NCBI GenBank assembly: GCA_965261645.1
Contig: CBDHDJ010000004.1
Coordinates: 62,001 to 126,000 of the forward strand
Direction: 5' to 3'
Source: CBDHDJ01 sp965261645
GTDB taxonomy: Bacteria; Pseudomonadota; Alphaproteobacteria; SHVV01
Length of the DNA stretch: 64,000 nucleotides
Position 1 is the stretch's first letter. Every line of letters begins with the position of its first letter. Position numbers and translations under genes: made by a program. Under the pieces are notes generated by a model, which worked only from the letters and a program-made list of their open reading frames with translations, was not told the DNA's origin and did not search any database. Positions 53,757 through 63,874 of this stretch are shown piece after piece.

Positions 53757-54653
53757 ATGGACCCGGTCTACCTGTTCTCTGTCGGGCCGTCGACGCCGCC
53801 CGCGATGACCATCGATCCCGGCGAGGAGATCGCACTCGAGGTGCGTGGCGCCTTCTCCGACATCGACGATATCAAGAGCGTACCCACACCCTTCACGCCG
53901 GCCTCTGAGGGTCACCCGCTGGCGCCGATCGCCGGGCCGGTACTGGTGCGCGGCGCCGAGCCCGGCGATGCGGTGTTGATCGATCTCCTCGAGATCACGC
54001 CTCAAGGCGAGGGCATGGTCGCAATCATCAAGGGATTTGGCGTCCTCAAGGACGAGTTCCCCGAGCCCACCGCGCTCGCGTGCCCGGTCAGGGACGGCCA
54101 GGTCTGGTTCGGCGATCGGATCCCGCTGCCGCTCTACCCCAATCTCGGGACGATCTCGACCATGCCGCCAGAAGGCTACAAGCCGTCCTATGCCGGCCCC
54201 TATGGCGGCGATTTCGACCAGCGCGATGCCACGGCCGGCAGCCGTATCCACTTACCCGTGATGTTGCCGGGCGCGCTTTTGTTCTTCTCCGACCCTCATG
54301 CCGCGATCAGCGACGGCGTCATCGCCGGCACCGGAATTGAATGCACGGCGAATGTTCGGGCGCGTATTTCGCTGGTGAAGGACCATCCGGTCGAGCGCCC
54401 GATCATCGAGCGCGACGACACGATCCAGATCCTCGGCTTTGGCCCGACGGTGGAAGAGGCGACGGAAGACGCCTCGCGCGGGGCCGTCGAATTGGTCACC
54501 GCCCGCACCACGCTCAGCCGCGAGGAGGCCTACATGCTGCTCAGCATCGTGGGCGAACTTCGTATCGGCACCTCGCCCCGGCCGATCATGGCGGCGCGCA
54601 TCATCATCCCGCGCGCTACGTTGAGGGAAGCGGGATTTCAAGACGGGCCGTGA
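53757..54653 (+). CDS. Acetamidase/formamidase family protein
   Basis: A 298-residue metal-dependent amidase. The family pattern is seen in PITGPV-like ASEGHPLAPIAGPVLVRGAE, PGDAVLIDLLEI, the histidine and acidic residues around MLPGALLFFSDPHAAISDGV, and GIECTANVRARISLVKD. Members hydrolyse short amides such as formamide and acetamide to acids and ammonia. It is 35 bp after the diiron-like gene and 48 bp before the gamma-glutamyltransferase gene, suggesting an operon that handles an amide. Confidence 0.9.
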   Translation: MDPVYLFSVGPSTPPAMTIDPGEEIALEVRGAFSDIDDIKSVPTPFTPASEGHPLAPIAGPVLVRGAEPGDAVLIDLLEITPQGEGMVAIIKGFGVLKDEFPEPTALACPVRDGQVWFGDRIPLPLYPNLGTISTMPPEGYKPSYAGPYGGDFDQRDATAGSRIHLPVMLPGALLFFSDPHAAISDGVIAGTGIECTANVRARISLVKDHPVERPIIERDDTIQILGFGPTVEEATEDASRGAVELVTARTTLSREEAYMLLSIVGELRIGTSPRPIMAARIIIPRATLREAGFQDGP

Positions 54654-54700
54654 ATCCGCGGCGAGCGCGTCATGGGCTGGAATGCCGAGCAGCATAATCG

Positions 54701-56467
54701 ATGCCGCCCTTGAGCCTCAGCGATAGCGGCGTCGGCCTACATGGCATCCCCGCCCTGCGGCCGACCGTAACGGGCACGCGCCATATGATCTCGGCCGGAC
54801 ACTTTCTCGCCGCTGAAGCCGGCTTCGAGGTGCTCGAGGCCGGCGGCAATGCCTTCGACGCGGCGGTGGCGGGCGGACTGGTCCTCGGCGTCGTGCAGAG
54901 CGATATTGTCAACATCGCGGGCGTCGCGCCGATCATTCTCTACTTGGCCGAAAGCCGCGAAGTGGTGACCGTGAGCGGCCTCGGAACGTGGCCCCGGTCC
55001 CTGCGCGCCGATTTCTTTCAGCGTGAACATGACGGTCAAATCCCCGAGGGCGTGTTGCGGACCGTCGTGCCGGCCGCCCCGGATGCCTGGATCACGCTGT
55101 TGGAACGTTACGGGACCATGAGTTTCGGCGATGTCGCCGGCGCCGCCATCCGCTTCGCGCGCGATGGCTTCGTCATGTACCCGCTGATGGCGGGATTGAT
55201 CACCAGCATGGCGGACAACTACCGCCGCTGGCCTTCGAGCACGGCGATCTACCTGCCCGATGGGCGCCCGCCGGAGCCCGGCCGGCTCTTCGTCCAGGCC
55301 GATCTCGGCCGCACGCTGCAATACATGGTCGACGAGGAGAAGACGGCCGCTGGTCGGAGCCGCGAAGCCGGCCTCCAGGCGGCCCGCGACGCCTTCTACC
55401 GCGGCGATATTGCGGCGACCATCGTGCGCTACCACGCCGAGAACGGCGGCCTGCTGAGGGCCGAAGACCTCGCCGATTTCAGAGTCGGCATCGAGCCCCC
55501 GGTGCACGCTCAGATTGGCGGCATCGATGTCTATACCTGCGGTCCCTGGTGCCAGGGGCCGATGTTGCTTCAGGCGCTCAGCCTGCTCGCGGGCGCTGAT
55601 CTCGCAACGCATGGCCATAACGGATGGACCTATATTCATCGAGTCACCGAGGCGCTCAAGCTCGCCTTCGCCGATCGCCATCACTACTACGGCGATCCGC
55701 GGTTCGTCGATGTGCCCATGGATGAGCTGCTGTCACCGGCTTATGCGGCGGCGCGACGTACGCTGATCCGTGACGATGAGGCGTGGCCCGAGATGCCGCC
55801 GCAGGGCGATCCTTTCGATCCCGGTGGGACCGCCGGCGGCACCCGCTCCGCCGCCGCGTCCGACGGTGAGCCGAGGGCGGCGCTCGATACCTCCTATCTG
55901 TGTGTGATCGATCGGCGCGGCAACGCGGTGTCGGCCACGCCGAGCGATGGCTCGTACGATACGCCGGTCATCCCCGGCACTGGCCTCTGCCCCTCATCGC
56001 GCGGATCGCAATCCTGGGCCGATCCCACGCATGCGTCGGCGGCGGCACCGGGCAAACGCCCGCGGCTCACGCCGAACCCTGCGCTTGCCATTCGCGACGG
56101 CGAATTCGTCATGCCGTTCGGTACGCCGGGCGGCGACATCCAGGTGCAGGCCATGCTGCAGGTTTTCCTCAATGTCGTCGCGTTCGGCATGGACGTGCAG
56201 GCAGCCGTCGAGGCGCCGCGCTTTGCGACGCAGAGCTTCCCCGACTCATTCGAGCCCCATCGCTATTATCCGGGGCGGCTCAATCTCGAAGCGCGGCTGC
56301 CTGAAGCAACCGGCACGGCGCTCGCCGCGCTCGGTCATGATGTGCACTGGTGGCCGGAGTGGATCTGGCAGGCTGGCGCTGTGTGCCTGATCAGGAGCGA
56401 TCTTCAGAGCGGCATTTTGAGCGCCGGCGCCGATCCACGCCGCCCCTGCTATGCGCTCGGCTGGTAA
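54701..56467 (+). CDS. Gamma-glutamyltransferase family protein
   Basis: A 588-residue Ntn hydrolase. MISAGHFLAAEAGFEVLEAG followed by GNAFDAAVAG is the N-terminal signature. The nucleophilic threonine starts the small subunit in LDTSYLCVIDRRGNAVSATP, where self-cleavage occurs. PFGTPGGDIQVQAMLQVFLN is the closing motif. There is no obvious signal peptide, so it is a cytosolic-type member, which often act as amidases or transpeptidases on substrates other than glutathione. Last gene of the plus-strand group. Confidence 0.92.
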   Translation: MPPLSLSDSGVGLHGIPALRPTVTGTRHMISAGHFLAAEAGFEVLEAGGNAFDAAVAGGLVLGVVQSDIVNIAGVAPIILYLAESREVVTVSGLGTWPRSLRADFFQREHDGQIPEGVLRTVVPAAPDAWITLLERYGTMSFGDVAGAAIRFARDGFVMYPLMAGLITSMADNYRRWPSSTAIYLPDGRPPEPGRLFVQADLGRTLQYMVDEEKTAAGRSREAGLQAARDAFYRGDIAATIVRYHAENGGLLRAEDLADFRVGIEPPVHAQIGGIDVYTCGPWCQGPMLLQALSLLAGADLATHGHNGWTYIHRVTEALKLAFADRHHYYGDPRFVDVPMDELLSPAYAAARRTLIRDDEAWPEMPPQGDPFDPGGTAGGTRSAAASDGEPRAALDTSYLCVIDRRGNAVSATPSDGSYDTPVIPGTGLCPSSRGSQSWADPTHASAAAPGKRPRLTPNPALAIRDGEFVMPFGTPGGDIQVQAMLQVFLNVVAFGMDVQAAVEAPRFATQSFPDSFEPHRYYPGRLNLEARLPEATGTALAALGHDVHWWPEWIWQAGAVCLIRSDLQSGILSAGADPRRPCYALGW

Positions 56468-56624
56468 CCCGTGACGCCTATGAGACGATTTCACGTGGAA
56501 TCCGTGGACTATTCCCGTCAATTTTTCTAGGTTAGGGGAATTCTCGTAGGTCGCTGTGAATCCCATGAGCACACATGCGGCATCTGACGATCGCGCCGGG
56601 TGGTTGCTAATTTCGGAGGCTTAG

Positions 56625-58267
56625 ATGGCGGCGAACCAAGGTGGAAGCAAGCTCGGCGCAGTCGTCGCGGCCGAGATCGCCGATTACCAGGAATTGGTCG
56701 AGACGGACGAGGCCGCCGCGCGCCTCATGTTGAGGACCTGTAGCAAGGTCTTCAGCGACATGGTGGCGCAACACGAGGGCATCCTCGCCGCGCCGCCCGG
56801 CGCGAAGGCCATCGCTGTCTTTCGCAGCGCCGTTCCGGCCGTGCGTTGCGCGATGGAGTTCAACGAGGAGATCACCGCTCAGAACACCGAGGTGCCCGAA
56901 CACCGGCGCATGAAGTATCGCTCCTTCGTCCACATGGGGCCGGTGCAGGGCTCGGGCAAAGACGCGCGTGGCCCGACGCTTGATGCGGCGGTGCAGTTGG
57001 CGGGCCTCGCGGAGCCGGGGCACATCTGCGTCTCGGAATCGATCTATTCCCACGTCAACAACTGGGTCGACCTCGTCTTCGAGGAGCTCGGCGAGTATCC
57101 GGGCGCCGGCGGTAAGGCGGTGCATGTCTACAAGGGCTTGGATGGCCACGATTTTTTTCGCCAGCCAAGCGGGAAAGGTGCAGCCGGCGGATACCGGTGC
57201 CGGCGGGCGCTCCTTGGTGCGGGCGATCGTGATCGGCGGCGTGGTTCTCGCCGCAGTGGTCGCGGTGGTCGCGTGGCAATCGACCGCCGATCTGTTCTCC
57301 GATTCCGCGGACATCACCGACGCTGCCAATCGGGTGGTACCGGCGGCCAACATCGAGGGCTTGATCAAGAAAGGCGATGTCGAGATCAAGCTGCCCGATC
57401 TGATCCGCGTCGAGCGCAGCGGGCTGTTCCCCGAAGGTCTCGAATACGATTCCAAGAACAAGCGTTTCCTGCTCGGCTCGGCCGCCGAGGGGACGATCTT
57501 CTGGGTGGGCGACGACGGCAGCCACAGCGCGTTCATCGAGGATGACGATCTGCGGTCATCGGCCGGCATTCATATCGATCTGGCGAATGATCGTCTCCTC
57601 GTCGTCAACACCGATCCCGGGGTCTATACCGGCGCCGCGCCCGAGGGCTCGACGGCCTCGCTTGCGGCCTACGATCTGACGACGGCGGAGCGCCTATTTC
57701 TCACCGACCTGACGGAGTTGACAGCCGGTGATCAGCAGTTGGCCAACGATGTCGCGGTGGACATGCAGGGCAACGCCTATGTGACCGATTCGCTGGCCGG
57801 CGTGGTCTACAAGGTCGATTTGTTCGGCAAGGCCTCGGTGTTCGCTGAGGACGAACGATTCGCGAACGAAGTGGCCGGCCTCACCGGGGTTGAGTATCAC
57901 TCCGACGGTTTCCTGTTCGCCGCCGTCTCGGGCGATGGCGCCCTGTATAAGGTGCTGCTCGACGAACCTGACCGCCGTCACCGAGGTCAAGCTCAAGAAG
58001 CCCCTCGCGGGCGCCCATGGCATGGTGCTCCGTCCCGACGGAAATCTGGTCGTCGTGACGGCCGAGTTCTCGACGGTTGTCGCGCTGGTGACCGGCGATA
58101 ATTGGGATTCGGCGATCGTCGCGTCCTCGGCCCTCACCGATCCGGATGGCGGCGCGACAACGGCGGCGATCAGGGGCAACGAGGTGTATGTCGTTTACAT
58201 GCATTCGGAAGCATTCATGAGAGGGGAACAGCGGGATTCGTTCGAGATTGTCCGCGTGCAATTTTGA
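56625..58267 (+). pseudogene. Degenerate class III cyclase domain fused to membrane helix and beta-propeller, two frameshifts
   Basis: The N-terminal 170 residues are a cyclase homology domain (VVAAEIADYQELVETDEAAA, GLAEPGHICVSESIYSHVNN, VFEELGEYPGAGGKAVHVYK), but the metal aspartates are lost: the first is E in AEIADY, and the GDG motif is PPGAK. Then a membrane helix (AIVIGGVVLAAVVAVVAW) and a propeller of SMP-30/NHL type (FPEGLEYDSKNKRFLLGSAA, DVAVDMQGNAYVTDSLAGVV, GVEYHSDGFLFAAVSGDGAL, HGMVLRPDGNLVVVT). The frame is lost at a T7 run (57152-57158, six would fit) and near 57964. The propeller would be periplasmic, the cyclase-like domain cytosolic. Confidence 0.75.
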
Positions 58268-59961
58268 CGCCGCGCCGTCATGGGCAGCCCGGCATCCAAA
58301 CGGCTTGTCATGATCCTCCATCGACTCATCGCGCATCACCGCACGCTGCCCCGTGCATCGCGCATGGGGGCGTAGAACGCTCGCCGCTTCGGTCCAGGCG
58401 TCCGAATGTCCGCGTTATCCCATTGATTGCATGATGAAAATACCGTTTTCTACTGACGGACTGGCGGCTGGTTCCGCCACCGCAAATACCGAGGGGGCCT
58501 TTATCGAGTCGAACCGTGCGGCAGACCATGGCTCTACACATGCCATGACAGAGCGCGTTCTATTGCGCCACGGTGCGCTGGAGGACGACACCGCGGCGGC
58601 GACGGAGGTTCGCCTCGTCCAGATGTCGAACTTCCGCCGTCAACTTCTGATCATCGCCGGCGTCAACGTCGTGAACGCGGGTCTGACGGCGGCGGTTTTT
58701 TCGGGTGCTGTCTCGACGGTCTTTCTCGCCGCTTGGGTGGCCGCCATTTGGCTGGCGGCGCTCCGCTCCACACGCACCTGGTTGCGCCGACGCGCCCGAC
58801 CTGCACCGACGGAGGTCAGCCGACGTTCCCTCGTCCGCGTCGCGGTATCGGCATGCGTCGGTGGTGGTTTGTGGGGCGTTGGGGCGGCCGTCATGTTCCC
58901 GCCGGACGTCATCGCGCAACAAATTTTCCTCGTGTTCGTCATCGGCGGGGTGGCGGCCGGCATGACGGCCGTGACGGCGAACTTCCCGCTGGCCTGGGCC
59001 GGCTTCGTGCTGCCGGCGCTGAGCCCCTTGATCGTCATGTTGCTCCTCGCCGGGGATTCGCTACAGCTCGTCATGGCCGCCATGCTCGTGGTCTTTACGG
59101 TGGGCTTGTGGCTCGTCATGCGTGTCGGCTACGCCAATTTCGTCAATGGCGTTGCGAGCAGGCTCAAGATCGCGCGGTTGGCCGAGGAGATCGAACAAAG
59201 CGAAGAGCGCTACCGCGCGCTCGTCGAGAACGCCCCCGATGCCATCTTCATCACCGACGACGGAAAGGTGAAGTACGCCAACCCCGCCGCCGCCAGTCTC
59301 TTGGGTGTGGATGATAGCGGTTTACTGCTCGGCCGCTCGATGCTCGATTTCATTCATCCCGACTTTCACGATACAAGCGCGCGCGCGCAAGGCGGCCGTT
59401 CTGGAATCGCGACCCACGCTGCCGCCGATCGAGTACAAATTCGTCCTGCTTGACGGGACGGAGGTGGAAATCGAGGCATCGAGCCACCGGATCGCCCAGG
59501 GCAACGGGCGGACGTTCGAGACCGTAGCCCGGGACATCACGGAGCGAAAACACGCCGATAATGCGCTGCGCGAGAGTGAGCAGCGCTATCGGGCGCTCAT
59601 CCAACAGGCGCCTGATGCCATAGTGATCGCGTGCGGGGGGCGGTATGTCTTCGTCAATCAAGCCGCGGTGCGCCTGTTTGGCGCTGAATCCGCCGATCAT
59701 CTCATCGGCATCGATGCGACCAGCGTGATCCACCTCGACCAAAGGAACTTGGCCCGCGAGCGGATCGAGGGGATCCTCGCCACAAACCAACCATTGCCTT
59801 CGTTCGATTATCGGATGTTGCGGTTGGACGGCTCGGTCGTCGAGGTCGAGGCGTTGAGCAGCCCGATTATGTGGGAGGGCGCACCGGCCGCGCAATCCGA
59901 GATGCGCGACGTGACCGAGCGCAAGCTCGAGGAGGACCGCCAGCGCCATCATGAGGCGGAG

Positions 59962-60084
59962 CTAGTGGATAGATTCCGACGCTTCGATCCCTTTCCAGGC
60001 GGCCATTGTTGACGTATATCACCGACATTTCAATATGATAGCTTGTTTAGTGTTGGGATCTATTCGTATCGATCAATCCTCTAG
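59962..60084. repeat. CTAG target duplication flanking the MITE
   Basis: CTAG at 59962-59965 is repeated at 60081-60084. The second copy is followed directly by the continuation of the kinase gene. Confidence 0.8.
59966..60080. mobile_element. 115-bp MITE-like element inside the histidine kinase gene
   Basis: The 115 bases between two CTAG copies are visibly richer in A and T than the gene. The ends are imperfect inverted repeats of 26 bp with 17 matches: left TGGATAGATTCCGACGCTTC, right (inverted) AGGATTGATCGATACGAATA, both continuing to GATCCC. It contains no ORF. Removing it with one CTAG restores the kinase frame exactly. The features are those of a miniature inverted-repeat element mobilised by an IS5-type transposase with CTAG targets; its ends do not match the IS5 element in this window. 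Confidence 0.75.
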
Positions 60085-60783
60085 CGCGGGTGCTTCGCGT
60101 CAACACCATGGGGGAGATGGCCGCGGCGCTGGCGCACCAGCTCAACCAGCCGCTGACGGCGATCGCAAACTACACGCGAGGCTGTTTGCGATTCCTGCGG
60201 TCCGGCAGCAGCACCATGGAAGAGCTCGAAGCAGCGCTGCAAAAAGCCGCCGACGAAGCCGAGCGCGCGGGCCAGATGGTGCGTGAGATCGGCCATTTCA
60301 TCCGCACATCCGAGCCGCGCAGGTCGCCATCCGTCATTAACGACATCGTGCGCTCGGTCGCGACCCTGGAAGAGGCCGAGTTGAAGGATACCGGGGTGCG
60401 ACTGGTCCTCGACCTGTCGGATGGCATCCCACCGGTATCCGTCGATGAGATCGAGATCGAGCAGGTGCTGCTCAATCTCGTGCGCAATGGCGTGGAGGCC
60501 ATGAAGGAGACCAAACCGGGTGAACGCGCGTTGACGATCCGGACCGCGCTGATCGATGGCGAGGCAGTTGAAATCGTGACATCGGATACCGGGCCCGGAC
60601 TTGATCCCGAGACCGTGGAGAAGATTTTCGAACCGTTTTTCAGCAGTAAGCCGAACGGTATGGGAATGGGGTTGTCCATCAGCCGCACGATCGTGGAGGC
60701 TCACGGTGGTAAGTTACGCGCCGCGCAGATCGACCGTGGCGGCGCGGCATTGAGCGTTACCTTGCCGTTGAACGAGGATGGTT

Positions 60784-61404
60784 ATGGTCGCCCTAGCTGA
60801 ACGAACCGTCTACGTACTCGACGACGACCTGGGCGCCAGGGAATCGCTCCGGTGGCTGATCGAATCGGTCGGCCACCGCGTGGAAACGTTCAGCCGGCCC
60901 ACCGAATTTTTCGAGGCCTATGATCCCACCACGCCGAGCTGCCTGGTGCTCGACATGCGCATGCCCGAGATGAGCGGCCAGGAGGTCCTGCAGCGGCTGC
61001 GGTCGAGCGGGAGCAAGATGCCGGTGATCGTGATTACGGCGTTTGGCGATGTGCCGTCCGCGGTGCAGGCGGTGAAGGGCGGCGCGGTCGATTACTTGGA
61101 AAAGCCGTTCAACGATCATGTCCTGCTGAGCCGTATCGAGCAGTGCCATGAAGAAGATGATCGGATACGCCGCGAGAACGAGCTCCAGGAGGAGATTCGC
61201 GCCAATTACGAGACGCTCACGCCGCGTGAGCGTCAGGTGATGGAGCTTCTGTTCCGCGGCAACTCGAACAAGGAGGTCGCCCGCGCGCTCGGCATCAGCC
61301 CGAAGACCGTCGAAATCCACCGCGCCAATGTCATGGACAAGATGAACGCGGGTTCCGTTGCCGAACTTGTCCAGATGGCGATCGTCTGCGGAGTGGAGGA
61401 ATAG
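60784..61404 (+). CDS. FixJ-family two-component response regulator
   Basis: A 206-residue DNA-binding regulator. The receiver has DDD at 13-15, the phosphorylated aspartate D57 in LVLDMRMPEMSG, T in ITAFGD and K in LEKPF. The C-terminal LuxR-type helix-turn-helix is LTPRERQVMELLFRGNSNKE followed by VARALGISPKTVEIHRANVM. ATG 60784 or 60778 overlaps the end of the kinase gene, showing coupled translation. With the kinase broken, phosphorylation may fail or come from another kinase. Confidence 0.94.
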   Translation: MVALAERTVYVLDDDLGARESLRWLIESVGHRVETFSRPTEFFEAYDPTTPSCLVLDMRMPEMSGQEVLQRLRSSGSKMPVIVITAFGDVPSAVQAVKGGAVDYLEKPFNDHVLLSRIEQCHEEDDRIRRENELQEEIRANYETLTPRERQVMELLFRGNSNKEVARALGISPKTVEIHRANVMDKMNAGSVAELVQMAIVCGVEE

Positions 61405-61452
61405 GGGATTCCGCGCCGATCACCGCGCAGGCGGCGTATCCGCCCCGGCGGG

Positions 61453-62907
61453 TCAGGATTTCTTCCGATAACCCGGCCGATTGTCGACGATCCGCTTGGC
61501 TTTTCCCTCGCGGCCGCCGACATTGGCGAGCTCATCGAGGCTTCCCGCGGCGACGAGGTCGACACCGACGGTCAGGCCGAGATCGGCCTTTAGCCGCGCC
61601 GCGAGACCATCTTTGAGACCATCGAGCGTGCCGGCATCAGACCTCACCTCGATCTGAACCGTCATCTCCTCGCGCAGGACCCCGTCGCGCTCGGTCTGAT
61701 CGACGGTGCAAAACCATTCGCCCGTCGTGCGTTCATCGCTCGTGATGGCGTTGAGACAGTTCATCGGGTTCAAATTCACGCCCCGGACCTTGACCATGTC
61801 ATCGGACCGGCCGAGGAAGTGATCCATGCGCCGGAAATTGCTGCCGCAGCCGCAGGTGCCGGTATGCAGGATGCGGCCGAGGTCGCGCAAGTTGAAGCGG
61901 ATAATCGGCGGCACCCTGCGGTGGAACACGGTGACGACGAGATTGCCCGAGTGGCCCTGTGCTACGGGCTCGCCGGTCTCGGTGTCGAGCACCTCGAAAT
62001 ACATGCAGTCCTCCATGAAATGAAGACCGGCCTTTTGCGGGCACTCGAAGGCAGCCTCGCCGAGCTCGTTGGTGCCGTAGTTGTCGTAGACCGGGCAGCC
62101 GAGCAGCTCTTCAAGGTCGCGGCGCAACGTGCCATCGGTGTCGGGCCCAAGGAAAGTAAGGATGAACTTGGTGTTGAGCTCGCGAAATTCACGGCCGAAC
62201 TCCTCGCGACAGGTCTGCGCGAGACGGGTGAGGTAATCGGGAAAACTGCACCACAAATTGGTGCCGTATTCGAAGGCGAGCTCGATCTGGCGTGCGCTCG
62301 GGGTGACGACGCCACTGCCCACCGTCACCGGAAGCACGCCGAGATAGTCGTGCGCCGCCTTGTAGACGCACCAGCCGAGATTGGCCAGCGACAGCGTGAC
62401 GGGGATCTGCATGACATCGCCGGGCCGTGCGCCGAGGATATAGAGGCAGCGGGCCGCGGTGAGGGCGTTCATCTCCCACTCCTGCGGCGTGTACATCGTG
62501 GTGCGCGGCTTGCCGGTGGTGCCGCCCGAGGTCTGGATCTTGAACGGCGTACGCGCGCGATCCGCCGCGCTCACATTGTGGAACTCTCCCCAGGGCGGAT
62601 GGTCGAGCTGGTCCTGCTTGACGTCGTCCGAGTTGTAGAGCGGGAGCTTGACGATGTCCTCGAGGCTTTGAATGTCACCCGCATCGAGGCCTGCGGCCTG
62701 CCACCGTTTGCGGTAGAAGGGGTTCTGCCAGCCGTGCGCCACCAGATCGAGGAAGCGCTTGTTTTGCAGGTCGCGGATGCGCTGGGCGGGCCATTTGTAG
62801 ACGGTCTGCTCGAACACATCGGGCACCGGGTAGTCCCGGTAGAACTGGTCCCAGTCGAGCGCGTTGCGGTAAATGGGGAGGGTGGTCGCGGGTAGGTCGT
62901 CGAGCAT
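61453..62907 (-). CDS. Phenylacetate-CoA ligase-like AMP-dependent ligase
   Basis: A 484-residue adenylate-forming ligase of the PaaK group. IQTSGGTTGKPRTTMYTPQE binds ATP, YDNYGTNELGEAAFECPQKA and RDLGRILHTGTCGCG follow, then the hinge FLGRSDDMVKVRGVNLNPMN. It activates an aromatic or related carboxylic acid as CoA thioester. The gene lies 54 bp after an amidohydrolase gene and a partial SDR on the same strand, probably in one catabolic operon. It converges on the FixJ gene. Confidence 0.92.
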   Translation of the reverse strand: MLDDLPATTLPIYRNALDWDQFYRDYPVPDVFEQTVYKWPAQRIRDLQNKRFLDLVAHGWQNPFYRKRWQAAGLDAGDIQSLEDIVKLPLYNSDDVKQDQLDHPPWGEFHNVSAADRARTPFKIQTSGGTTGKPRTTMYTPQEWEMNALTAARCLYILGARPGDVMQIPVTLSLANLGWCVYKAAHDYLGVLPVTVGSGVVTPSARQIELAFEYGTNLWCSFPDYLTRLAQTCREEFGREFRELNTKFILTFLGPDTDGTLRRDLEELLGCPVYDNYGTNELGEAAFECPQKAGLHFMEDCMYFEVLDTETGEPVAQGHSGNLVVTVFHRRVPPIIRFNLRDLGRILHTGTCGCGSNFRRMDHFLGRSDDMVKVRGVNLNPMNCLNAITSDERTTGEWFCTVDQTERDGVLREEMTVQIEVRSDAGTLDGLKDGLAARLKADLGLTVGVDLVAAGSLDELANVGGREGKAKRIVDNRPGYRKKS

Positions 62908-62961
62908 GCGGTTGTCTCCCTGATCGCCGCTTGCGCCGCGAAGTGGCGCGATCAGCGGCCC

Positions 62962-63864
62962 TCACTTGGCCGCCGGGGCCTTCTCCTGCTGCGCCGTCAG
63001 CGCCTTCTTGACGCTTTCCTCCAGATCGAGGACGCAGATGATGTTCTTGGTGAACATCTTGTCGATGATCTCGGGCTTGAAGCCTTCCATCTCGAGCTCG
63101 TCGCAGCATTGTCCCGGGGCCCAGCCCGGATAGTCGGAGCCGTAGAAGATCTTGTCCTGCAGCCGGCGGCTCATCTCGTGCTTGAGCGACTCCGGAATGT
63201 AGCGCGGCCGCCAGCCCGAGATATCGACATAGACGTTGCCCTTGTGGAGCGCCGTGGCGATCAACTCGTCCGTCCACGGCCAGGCGGGATGGGAGGCGAC
63301 GATCGTGAGATTGGGAAAATCCGCGGCGACGTCATCGATCCCGGGGATGGGCCGGCCGTATTTGTTGGAGATGCCGCCGCCGCCAGGTTCGCCCTGGCCG
63401 ATCGCCGTCATGCCGGTGTGAATGAGCGTCGGCGCGCCCAACGATTGCAGCAGGTCCCAAAACGGATAAAAGCGCTTGTCGTTGGGGAAGAAGGCTTGCG
63501 TCGGCGGCTGCCACTTGACGCCGATGAGGCCGAGCTCCTTGATCGCCCGTTCGGCCTCCTGGAGCGAGATTTCCCCCTTCCACGGATCGACCATCGCCCA
63601 GCCGGGCAGGAACACGTCGGGGAACTTCCGCGACAAGCCGGCGACGAAGTCGTTGGTGATGATGCCCTCGCCGGTAGCGGCCTGCGCGTCCCAGGCAATC
63701 ACCATGCCGAGGATATCGTCGCGGCGGAAATCGTCGGCCATCTCCTCTTCGGTCTTGGCGATGTACTTGCGCTTGAACATGCGCTCGTTCGACGCGACGA
63801 ACTTGCCGAAGGCGTCGAAATACTCCTTGGTCATGGGGTGGACGTGAATGTCGATCGCACGCAT
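62962..63864 (-). CDS. Amidohydrolase family (ACMSD/gamma-resorcylate decarboxylase-like)
   Basis: A 300-residue TIM-barrel metal enzyme. The N-terminal metal site is IDIHVHPMTKEYFDAFG, the others are LIHTGMTAIGQ, IVASHPAWPWTDELI and YGSDYPGWAPGQ. This arrangement belongs to amidohydrolase family 2, which contains non-oxidative decarboxylases and hydrolases acting on aromatic or oxo acids. With the adjacent CoA ligase and SDR it may treat an aromatic compound. Confidence 0.92.
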   Translation of the reverse strand: MRAIDIHVHPMTKEYFDAFGKFVASNERMFKRKYIAKTEEEMADDFRRDDILGMVIAWDAQAATGEGIITNDFVAGLSRKFPDVFLPGWAMVDPWKGEISLQEAERAIKELGLIGVKWQPPTQAFFPNDKRFYPFWDLLQSLGAPTLIHTGMTAIGQGEPGGGGISNKYGRPIPGIDDVAADFPNLTIVASHPAWPWTDELIATALHKGNVYVDISGWRPRYIPESLKHEMSRRLQDKIFYGSDYPGWAPGQCCDELEMEGFKPEIIDKMFTKNIICVLDLEESVKKALTAQQEKAPAAK

Positions 63865-63874
63865 GCTCGTTCCT

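Larger units (their letters stand above)
58431..60800 (+). pseudogene. Membrane PAS sensor histidine kinase, broken by a frameshift and a MITE
   Basis: An N-terminal domain with about six hydrophobic helices (LLIIAGVNVVNAGLTAAVFS, IFLVFVIGGVAAGMTAVTAN) is followed by two PAS domains (YRALVENAPDAIFITDDG; YRALIQQAPDAIVIACGGRY) and a kinase core: H-box EMAAALAHQLNQPLTAIANY, N-box LNLVRNGVEAM, G-box DTGPGLDPE, FEPFFSSKPNGMGMGLSISR. The frame shifts in a GC dinucleotide run (59377-59388), and a 115-bp insertion with stop codons lies at 59966-60080. Removing the insertion gives HHEAELARVLRVNTMGE. The FixJ-like regulator overlaps its end, so it was its cognate kinase. Confidence 0.85.

Noticed and set aside
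59966..60080. Insertion in the kinase read as a group II intron or intein
   Set aside because: It is far too short, has no ORF or splicing motifs, and carries a 4-bp duplication with inverted ends, which indicates DNA transposition.
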